A program made the translations under genes and the position numbers. A stretch of DNA of 64,000 nt from Dryococelus australis (lineage: Eukaryota > Arthropoda > Insecta > Phasmatodea > Phasmatidae): assembly GCA_029891345.1 (NCBI GenBank), contig CM057002.1:23608795-23672794 (forward strand), read 5' to 3'. Of this stretch, positions 56,128 through 64,000 are shown one piece after another. The notes beneath the pieces are model-generated. The model was not told the origin of the DNA, searched no databases, and saw nothing but the letters and a program-made list of their open reading frames with translations. Position 1 is the stretch's first letter. Each line of letters opens with the position of its first letter.

Positions 56128-56631
56128 TAGGCTATTCACGGTAAAGTGAGCCCTTTTAACACCTCTCATTTGGAATAATAATCAATAAATATATTTAACT
56201 AGCTGTTACCAGCGGCTTCAACTACGTAAAAAAAATCCAACCTTAATTATAATGACCATGTGCTCTCTCTTACTGGCTATTGGCATATTTTATATGTTTC
56301 CTAAGAAACTGTTCGTTTTTCCTGGATAAAATGTATTCTATGTGCTCATCCAGATTATAACCTACCCCTGTACCAAATTTCATTAAAATCCGCTCAGACG
56401 TTACGACGGGACTGAGTAACAAACAAACATACAAACTTTCGCATTTATAATATTATTAGGATTGTAGCCTTAGACGTCAACTTTCGAGTCCAATGTTATA
56501 TATATATATATATATAGTTTATTACTTACATGGCAAATATTAATTTTAAAAAGCGGTGGAAGGATAAGAAATGGATGTTAGAAAAAAGTAACCAGAGTCT
56601 CAAAAGTGCTCACTTTACCGTGAACAGCCTA
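56128..56631 (+). mobile_element. A1 MITE interrupted by an RTE-like tail
   Basis: Left end TAGGCTATTCACGGTAAAGTG and right end CTTTACCGTGAACAGCCTA, with TA on both sides (56126-56127, 56632-56633). Removing 56208-56463 restores the A1 order across ATATTTA / TAGCCTTAGACG. Confidence 0.88.
56208..56463 (+). mobile_element. RTE-like LINE 3' tail or derived SINE
   Basis: Starts ACTAGCTGTTACCAGCGGC and has CCAAATTTCATTAAAATCCG, GTAACAAACAAACATACAAA and CGCATTTATAATATTATTAG at the end. This block order is the familiar 3' end of RTE-type LINEs in insects. About 256 bp, with no coding part. Confidence 0.75.
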
Positions 56632-57009
56632 TACCAGGGCCGAAACGGTGACGAAACGTGTTGCAGGGCGATCCAGTCCGTGACTATAACTTCGTGACTA
56701 ATAACACGATTGAAGTAAACGTGGTCTCGTTGGATCGGGTAAACCACTACGATACTAGCACGACCTTGAGATGGCGCTGCGTACGCGGGAGACGCGGGTG
56801 GGGGCCCGCGGCGACTGGTGGAAATTTCGAGCGTGGCCGAAAAATTTCCCTGGAAGTGTTAGCGTGCTGATTTTATCGCCAAACGAAACATATCGTCCAG
56901 AGTTGTCGATTTAAACAAAAAAAAAAAAAACGAAGTATCTGCTTCGTTACATTAATTTAATTCCCGTATACAAAAGGAAATATTACCAGCTAACATAGAC
57001 ATTGTCACG
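56632..57009. other. unassigned, GC-rich start
   Basis: 56640-56870 is GC-rich with a 70-codon open frame. No motif. Confidence 0.35.
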
Positions 57010-57307
57010 TTAACCCATTCAGTCCATATGTCCATGATCGAGGCCTGTTGCAAATGAAGTGTGCTTATGGTCGGAACTGTACATTACAAGGAATCAGTGG
57101 CCGTGGTTTTGAGCATTTTCCTTGTGAGAAACTTGATTTGTTGATATTTCAGCACCTCTAATTTGTGAATAATTAATACTAAAACCAAATAACTCGCAGC
57201 ACTGATCGCAAAAAAAAGCACACGCCAAACCAAGTACAGTACACATAATAAAATCAATCGATTGCAACACTTGAGCTCAACAATGAATTCGGGACTGAAA
57301 GAGTTAA
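57010..57307. mobile_element. piggyBac-like TTAA element (family P)
   Basis: 298 bp from TTAACCCATTCAGTCC to GGACTGAAAGAGTTAA. The termini CATTCAGTCC/GGACTGAAAG are inverted, with TTAA at both ends. Non-coding. Confidence 0.82.
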
Positions 57308-57654
57308 GCCCACGGGAGTGTCAAGACCCAAGCACGCCCTGATTTTTTTTTTTTCACTGCAGTATGATGGTAGGCAGAGTAAGCAATCACTTTGCCCCAG
57401 CAGGTTGTGAAGAGTGGTGCCTTGGGGGGGGGGGGGGGGCAGCAACCCCCAGAGAGCTCGGCCGGAACGCGACAGGTAGCGTGGTAGTCTGTTTCAAAAT
57501 GCATGCCCTGCACGCGACGTGACTGACACGGCAGAGCGCTTTGATCATAATCCGGATAGAGAGAGCGAGTTTATGACGCCCCGTGTGAACACCGGAATAC
57601 ATCCGCTGGTACATCCCATCTGGAATAGGTTACTATAAACCCTTCGTGGTTACT
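57308..57654. other. unassigned, GC-rich with poly-G
   Basis: Poly-G at 57425-57439. Conflicting minus frames, no motif. Confidence 0.35.
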
Positions 57655-57900
57655 TCCAACTCTTCTGGAGCCCTGAAGTTAATTTTCATGAGATTCCTCC
57701 TCCTGATGCAAACAAAGCTTGACTAACTCTAGAAAATTCCGTGAAATGGACAAAGCACCTTTCGTGAAGACTTAATTTAATTATATTTTGCATGAGAACT
57801 ATTTATTACAGGGCATTATCAACACACATGTCATATTAATATTAACTGTACATTTAATGCTGAAATTTACATACAAAAATAAGTAAAAGTTAGATTTAAT
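57655..57900 (+). repeat. F-family dispersed repeat
   Basis: Shares GAGCCCTGAAGTTAATTTTC, CTCTAGAAAATTCCG and GGGCATTATCAACACAC with the copies near 42765 and 44297. Confidence 0.65.
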
Positions 57901-58464
57901 AAAAAAATAAGATAATTTTATATAAACAGAGGAATAAAACGCTTGAGATATATTATATATTTATGAAACTACAACAAAAAATCTTTTATGGTGTGATTTT
58001 TCAAAGCTGTAACTCAAAATATGAGAAGATACAACGAACATACTACATATAACAGCCATATTTTTTGTAACTTTTTTGTCGTAGCTATTAATCATTATCA
58101 CTCGTTCTACATATTAATGAAAATATCAGTTCACAAACTTTAAAGCACAACTTACACATATATCAATTTTCAACAGATTTAGTTTGTGCTGTGTTTTCTA
58201 AGTGGTTTTTAGTTTCCTAACCCACAAAAATATGCAACGTCCAATTTTTCACAAATTGGATTGAAATACTGATACATCAGTAGGTACGGATAAAAATAAA
58301 CAATACTGTTGTTAAAAATAATTCAAACAAAATATTTAAGAATTAAAAATTAATGTTGAACTAATTCAAATCAAAGACGCAGATAATATTTGCAGTAGTG
58401 AATTTTTTTAGTTTTGGTACTGATCACCCTTATTTAGCATACAACATTCGAGGAAAATTTACGT
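57901..58464. other. unassigned AT-rich interval
   Basis: Very AT-rich, no element ends seen. Confidence 0.4.
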
Positions 58465-58799
58465 CAACGTTTGTAGTATAGTAAAGTTCCTTCTGGTGCA
58501 TAATTTCAGAAGTAGGACCCAGGCACTGTCCGCCATATTGGTAGGCACAGACGGCTGCCATATTGGTTGGTGCAGTCTGCCATCTCAGTACGTGTCACAG
58601 CCAGGGTTCGAGGTCATGTTGGATGTTCTCCCCCCCCCCCGACATCCCTAAAAATTAATTTTTATAAGAAATTTCCTAATAAAAATTATTTCAGTAAAAT
58701 AATTATTTTAATTAAAAAATCATAAAAATTTAAAACCCACCACCACCCATTATCTCACCTCCACACACATCACCATTCCTAACCCCTTCAACAACTTAG

Positions 58800-58872
58800 T
58801 GACCCTTTTGACCCATCACCTTGACCCATGACTTAAACTATGACCTTGACCCCTGAACTTTACCCATGGCCT
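58800..58872 (+). repeat. TGACC half-site cluster
   Basis: TGACCC, TTGACCC, CCTTGACCC, ATGACTT, ATGACCTTGACCC occur within ~70 bp. It may be a decayed short tandem repeat; the resemblance to nuclear-receptor half-sites may be incidental. Confidence 0.5.
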
Positions 58873-59314
58873 TGTAAAAAATTCTAAAAAATCGAAGAAA
58901 ATATGTTATCCCACCCGACAAACCTAACCAACACACCCATCACAACCCCTCCTTTCCCCAAATGAATCATTGGCCATACTTAACATAAATTATCCCTCCA
59001 CTCATTCCAATCAATGGTATAAACCCATTGGCCACCAAATTACGACTTCAACACCTATTTTTCCAGTATTGAACATTAAAGAAAGTGCTAGTTATTTATT
59101 TTTTTAAACATTACCACCAGAGGGCCCCCATGTCGTCCATTTCCAAACTTTTTTTGGCAACTCCAAATACAAAGTATTTACTTATAATATTTTATGTTTT
59201 AAGGTCAAGCATATAAAAAAATTAATGAACACAACATATTTTCTTAAAAACACTAATTGTATTTGGTAATGTACAACTCGATGAAACACATACACCCTTG
59301 AATAAAAGTTTTTA

Positions 59315-59715
59315 TATACATCATCTACCTCCACAACGAGTTCACCTCTCAATGTCCGCTTCAGCAACCCAGTAATTGTAGTGGCATGTGAGAAACAGAC
59401 TTGCCTCCAGGAGTACTTTAGCATTGGATGGCATGCGAATGTCGACTGCATGTACCTCGGCCAGACTTATTCGTGCATACCAAAACAACTGCTTTGCGAT
59501 AATGCCCATGTGTTGGTGCTGTTTGCATAGACGATATGAATTTGCGATATGTGTACGATGACCACGTTATTACGGACATGACTATCGGATTTAACAAGCC
59601 TGTGTTTTTGTGCTGGAATGAGAAGTATGGATTTTTGGTGATCGTCGTAAAAGACTGGCTTCTATATAATGGCAGGTGCCGATGTGGATTCGATCTGTTC
59701 ATCATCGACCATCGA
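59315..59715 (+). pseudogene. Polinton-type DNA-packaging ATPase, C-terminal fragment
   Basis: Plus-strand remnant of the FtsK/HerA-superfamily ATPase that Polintons and related large DNA viruses use to pump DNA into capsids. One frame (59339-59528) reads NPVIVVACEKQTCLQEYF, then NVDCMYLGQTYSCIPKQL, DNAHVLVLF, and hits a stop. A single shift leads to the next frame (59536-59721): DDMNLRYVYDDHVITDM and CWNEKYGFLVIVVKDW, then NGRCRCGFDLF. The order matches the region from Walker B to the end of the domain. The acidic Walker-B pair appears lost (VVAC) and the Walker-A part upstream was not found. It is therefore dead. Assignment is from memory of the family pattern, not a search. Confidence 0.7.
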
Positions 59716-59721
59716 GAATGA

Positions 59722-60272
59722 GTTACAGCATATCGAAAGTCAGGCAGAGTAGCCTCAAGCTGCGGCTTGACAAAGACGAAGATGGAGGTTGTCTTGTATC
59801 AAGAAACGATAGAACTTGCAGTGCTGGTAGAAGAATAATTCGAAATGTTGGTGAACCCGAACGATTCGAAGATGCTGGCACTAAACATTTTGTCCTCAAA
59901 ACTGGTAACAGCTTCATCTAGGAACTACGCAATGTTTTGGCTAATCAGAGAAAATTCTTTCTCATTTACTTGTCCGAGCTCGGGGCGAAGATGGATCATA
60001 CGAAGACCAATATCGTTCGCGATTTAATGGCTATGGAAGAGCACGTAACGAGTGTTCAAAGGCAAATTACAAACAGACTGAATGTGACATCCGCACAAAA
60101 TGATGAGAATATAAATGTACTGAAAGATTCCATAGAGCATATATTCGCTGCCTTTATTTTCCACCTCACCATGAAAATGGATGTTCAAAACCATTACAAG
60201 GACATATTGAATATATCTGCAGCGAATGTTTGCAAAGGAATAAATTTTTTTTTGTTGAAGACTCATGAATAA
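59722..60272 (+). pseudogene. unrecognised coding remnant downstream of ATPase
   Basis: The frame is open from 59676 to 60272 except for one TAG at 59919-59921. The part after the stop has a protein-like composition (FFLIYLSELGAK, NIVRDLMAMEEHVTSVQ, HYKDILNISAANVC). It has no family I recognise. Given its place after the ATPase it may be a decayed Polinton structural or accessory gene, or the frame may be fortuitous. The ATPase reading uses another phase until 59721, so the first 15 codons here overlap it. Confidence 0.4.
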
Positions 60273-61137
60273 ACCTACAAAAGAGAGCAACAGTAACCAT
60301 TTTTATTCAGTATGTTGTCGGGCATTGCTAGCGAATAGTATCGAGTGATGTGGTTGCTTCTAGCGAAGTATTTGCTCTCCAAGAGAGCAGACATTCACGT
60401 GACCTTATAAATGAAGACATTTTTTGCCAGCAGGTATTTCTGGTACATTTCAGGCAATTGAATTTGACGTGTTACTATTAAACTTAAAAAAATCCAGCAT
60501 TTGGCATGTGTACGAGTTCACAAAATGGTACTTATCAGAAAGCCAATTAATACAGATGAGATGGTGGCCTGAAGACGTCTAATGTGACTCGTGATCGCAG
60601 ATACCAAAATGGTGGCAGTTCAGACAGATTCGGCCATTTTAAACTATCTGGCAGTGAAAATAGTTCGTCACATAGATTGATATATTCTATCGGATGGAAA
60701 CTATGAAGTGCTAGAAAATGGTTTGGATATTGGCGGCGGTTTGATACATAGGAAAATAATACGAACTGGTGGTAGATTGATATATAAAGACATATTTCAT
60801 CTCAAGTATAACGCGATGTTACTGGATGTTGGGATCTTGGAGGGAGGGCAGGAGCCAATCAACTGCATTATACTATCTGGTGTCGAAATGATGTGAATAA
60901 TACAAACAGGTAGAGGATTGGTACATAGGTAAATAGTTCAGTGCATATTTTGATTGTCGATGGGTCTGAGGGCAGGTGGGAGATTCAGAGTATTTCCTGC
61001 GCAGACTGATACACATGAACTATTTTATTGGTCGTTGAATTTGTAGGGGAGGTGGGAAAGGAAGGGGGACCAATAAGAGTTTGTGGTAAGGCGAAAAGGC
61101 AGTTTCTATTTGATTAACTTATCCCCCCTGCGCACGC

Positions 61138-61167
61138 GATCAGGAGATGCACGTGCATCTCCTGATC
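61138..61167. repeat. perfect 30-bp palindrome
   Basis: Half-site GATCAGGAGATGCAC is followed at once by its exact complement, with no spacer. The centre is GCACGTGC, which contains the E-box core CACGTG. Lies inside the Polinton-like element, close to its MITE insertion. Confidence 0.95.
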
Positions 61168-61230
61168 TGGAGAGGCACGGATGGCCATCTCCCCTACCCT
61201 CACGATACCCCAGCATGCGATGCTTTGCTA

Positions 61231-61466
61231 TAGGCTGTTCATGGTAATGTGAGCACTTTTGAAAGCCCTCTAATTTGGAATAATGGTAAAACAACGTGAT
61301 TTATTTTAGCCTTAGACATAAACTTCCAAATGCAGTGGAATATACACACGCTGTTTATTACTCACAAGACAATATTTATTTATAAATTTGGTTAAGGGTT
61401 AAAATATGGCTGAAAGAAAAAAGTAACTAGGGCCTCAAAAGTGCTCACTTTACCGTGAACAGCCTA
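61231..61466 (+). mobile_element. A-family MITE, type A1
   Basis: Left end TAGGCTGTTCATGGTAATGTG after TA; interior TTTTAGCCTTAGACATAAAC; right end CTTTACCGTGAACAGCCTA. Younger than the Polinton-like element that contains it. Confidence 0.9.
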
Positions 61467-62254
61467 CATATGCTGACGACCCTGGTTGGTTGCGTCACAC
61501 TGGGCTGCTGTGCATCGCTACAGCAGTGTAACGAAAGGCACTGCGTCGCTGATAAGCATGCGTGGTGTCGTTACAGTAGCATAACTTAAGAACTGACTGC
61601 GACCCTGATAGGCATATGCATCGTGTACTCTGTGCATAACTACACTTTCCGATATGATAACCCCCTGAAACGGTCTCTGCGCAAGCACTGCATTGTTATG
61701 GAAATTTTAGAGATTGCTCGTGACGGACCGCAGTGCCCACTCGTAACGGATAACTTACGACTAACACCCAGCCTTGCTGCGTCTTGGCAGCTGCTCTCGT
61801 CAGCATGTGCATACACATATATACTGAGAGTCTTCGTACCTGTCATTCCCATTATGATGAAACATTCACTTTTCTACGATTGCAGTGACGACACACTCTT
61901 AATTTGCTTTTTTTTTTTTTCTAGGAAAACTAATATAAATCCAATCTGGTGGCTGAAATTATTTAATTTTTACAAATGTTTTAAAGTTAAAATAATTATT
62001 TTGGTGACAAGTATTTGTGTAGGTGGGGGGGGGGGGGGGGGGGGAGGAAACCCCTGATGCACTGTCTTCCGGTAGTGGCAGGCCGAAATAATTTTATTTT
62101 ATTTAAACTTTATTTGCCGAAATTACTCGATTGCATTTTTTAAATGAATGAAAAAGTATACCAATTGAATTATGATCTGCAGCGACACTCTAAACCGATA
62201 TGATTATTAAAAATCCAAGGTGGCAAGCCGATCATTTTTATTTATTTTTTAATT
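61467..62254. other. Polinton-like element interior, unrecognised
   Basis: Includes a 144-codon plus frame (61623-62057) that ends in a poly-G run near 62022-62043, and AT-rich DNA. No capsid, protease or polymerase motif recognised. Confidence 0.4.
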
Positions 62255-62499
62255 ATTTTTTTTCTATAATAATTTTATTAGAATAATTTTTAATATCATA
62301 GTTTCTGGGGATGTTGGGGGGAAGATCATCCAACATGGGATCGAGGTCTAGCTGTGACACCAAAAAATATGGCGGACTACAAAAACCAACATGGCCGCTG
62401 TACGCGCCTACCAAGATGGCGGACGACTCCTGGCTCCTAAACCTGAAATCCTGTACCATAAGGAACTTTCGTATCTACTAACGTCTTCCGTTATCCTTT

Positions 62500-62900
62500 T
62501 TTTTTTAAGGGTGGGATGGACCCCTGCATTTTTTTGTGAAATAGTCGTTTGCGCAAATACGCGTATCTCGGAAAATAAATGTTTTGCAAATACAAATTTT
62601 TGTCAGAAAAAAAAAAAAAACAATTATCTACGCCCCTATTTTTTTTTTACTTTGTCATATTAAGGTATTCTTGGAGAGAGAAAAATCCGTGAAAATTGTC
62701 AAATATTGCATTTTTAAAGCTTGCGTCTGCAGTTTCCTTTCGCAGCAAGGGAAAAGTACAAAGGACACAGGTGTAGTTTAATCTGCAGTCTTTCATCGCA
62801 TGTAATAAAACCCCACTGTTACACATCTAATTTGCACAGTACAGTGTTACGACGGAATCGCCCTTATCGATCCCTCGCTTCTTGACCTTGGACGCGGGGT
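62500..62900 (+). repeat. E-family dispersed repeat
   Basis: Plus copy: GCGCAAATACGCGTATCTCG, AAAGCTTGCGTCTGCAG, TTACACATCTAATTTGCAC, CCCTCGCTTCTTGACCTTGG. Starts right after the Polinton-like right terminus. Confidence 0.7.
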
Positions 62901-63545
62901 TCCCATGGGGGGTGTATCACACTCTCAAGATTTTACTGGAAATAACACCGTAAGTCGTCTGCCTCGACGTCTTTTTCCTAACATCTCCGTAACTATAATT
63001 CACCGTTCATACGTCCAATGATGCATGCGAAAATAGTTCACGAAGTCAAACTGTCTCCTCGATCGTAAAATTTCTTGGAATTTTAACAGTAATGGTTAAG
63101 ATATGAACACTTTTCTGATTTTCACTCAAAGCCATGCAATATATGGTAAAGGTGCTTATTGTATTGCTTGTTTTTGCACCAGTCATCATAACCTCCTATA
63201 AATTAAGCACGTAGGAAGGGAAAACTTGGACTCTGTGACTTTAATTAAAGAAATTAGGCGAACCATACATTCTACCATCATTTTGGAAATTTAACTGCTA
63301 TCGTTATTCATGCTGTTCAGAAATATTCTACTTTTTTTTTTTTTTTAGGCGAAAACGTGTCAAAGAGTATTTGCATGATCGAACAGCACGATATTATTTG
63401 GTACTCGTGTCTGATTAACGGGATATCAAGCGACGCAAACAATAATTCCTGTATTTTATGGATTGAAATCTGCTTCGCTTCCACGTACGACTATTTCTGT
63501 TGCAGGTCTCGCACGAAACGAACCGTATGTCGCGTGTCTCCTGCC
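62901..63545. other. unassigned interval
   Basis: Nothing recognised apart from poly-T near 63331-63346. Confidence 0.4.
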
Positions 63546-63547
63546 TA

Positions 63548-63787
63548 TAGGCTGTTCACGTAAAGTGAGCACTTTCTTAAGGCCCTCCCAAAAGGCATTA
63601 ACCACTAATAAATGTATCTTATTGGAGTCTGAGGCATTAAATTTTGAGGGTGGTGGAATGTATGCACTGTGTTTATTGGTCATATTGTAATGTTTGCATT
63701 AAAAGTCAGCAGGAAGAAGGAAATAGAAGGGAAGGAAAAAATTTAGAAGGGCCTTAAAAAAGTGCTCACTTTACCGTGAACAGCCAA
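63548..63787 (-). mobile_element. A-family MITE, type A3
   Basis: Reverse copy: left end TAGGCTGTTCACGTAAAGTG after TA, interior TGTTTATTGGTCATATTG and GAAGGAAATAGAAGGG, right end CACTTTACCGTGAACAGCC. Confidence 0.9.
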
Positions 63788-64000
63788 TACCAGCACGTAT
63801 TTTGCGTACTGTTTGTAGCCTGCCGCCGTATCAGGAACGCGTGTCTTGAAATAAGTTCCACACCGAAGTAGAAGTAACATTTTAAACTGACATTAATTTC
63901 TATATTTTAAGAGATAATATGGAATTTACAGTAAACAAGGAGCTCCCGTATAAATATGTCCCAAGGTTCCATGGAGGTCAGAGTAATTCCTTTGGGGGTC
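63788..64000. other. unassigned window end
   Basis: No feature seen in the last 213 bp. Confidence 0.4.

Larger units (their letters stand above)
58465..62488 (+). mobile_element. Polinton/Maverick-like remnant, ~4.0 kb, ~230-bp TIRs
   Basis: The left end (58465-58695) and right end (62255-62488) are long inverted repeats. Paired landmarks: AAAGTTCCTTCTGGTGC / ACCATAAGGAACTTTC, GTCCGCCATATTGGTAGGC / GCCTACCAAGATGGCGGAC, and CATGTTGGATG / CATCCAACATG. Between them lies a frameshifted packaging-ATPase gene. Full Polintons run to about 15-20 kb and also carry polymerase B, integrase, protease and capsid genes; none was recognised here, so this would be an internal-deletion derivative. A MITE at 61231 is inserted in it. 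Exact ends and target duplication are unresolved. Confidence 0.7.

Overview
The window looks like repeat-dense nuclear DNA from an arthropod, most likely an insect with a large genome; I cannot name the species. The grounds are AT-rich, intron-like sequence, two families of tRNA-derived SINEs, a decayed R1-clade LINE, an RTE-like LINE tail, hAT-like and TTAA-type (piggyBac-like) non-autonomous DNA transposons, and a Polinton/Maverick remnant. I found no intact host gene, no genuine tRNA or rRNA gene and no CRISPR array. Nearly every open frame longer than 60 codons is low-complexity, tandem-repeat or transposon sequence.

Layout. 1-5 kb: an A-family MITE, a SINE, and two inverted copies of a TACACTGAG-ended element (family G), one split by a SINE with a 12-bp target duplication. 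6-12 kb: hAT-like MITEs with 8-bp duplications, a TTAA element, and a nest at 8.4-10.2 kb. 12-17 kb: mostly unexplained AT-rich DNA with a 500-bp hairpin and a 28-bp minisatellite. 17-32 kb: more hAT-like, A-family and E-family repeats, a second TTAA element, a foldback element and a 520-bp purine tract. 34.1-36.7 kb: minus-strand R1-clade LINE pseudogene. 37-50 kb: minisatellites, a 1.5-kb TIR element, LTR-like and A-family insertions. 50.4-52.4 kb: one MITE split by four later insertions, then a 51-bp GC-rich minisatellite open on both strands. 54-58 kb: E repeats, TTAA elements and an RTE tail inside a MITE. 58.5-62.5 kb: a 4-kb element with ~230-bp terminal inverted repeats carrying a decayed packaging-ATPase gene, read as an internally deleted Polinton/Maverick.

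How the parts relate. The window is a stratified transposon record. A-family MITEs of at least three internal types share one ~30-bp terminus (TAGGCTGTTCACGGTAAAGT...) and TA targets, as if served by one transposase not present here. SINEs, LTR-like DNA, TTAA elements and further MITEs inserted into them, so relative ages can be read from the nesting. The most notable items are the Polinton-like remnant with YY1/Pho-like motifs in its termini, the 500-bp hairpin, the shared-terminus MITE swarm and the 51-bp array. All calls are by eye; no alignment or database search was run.
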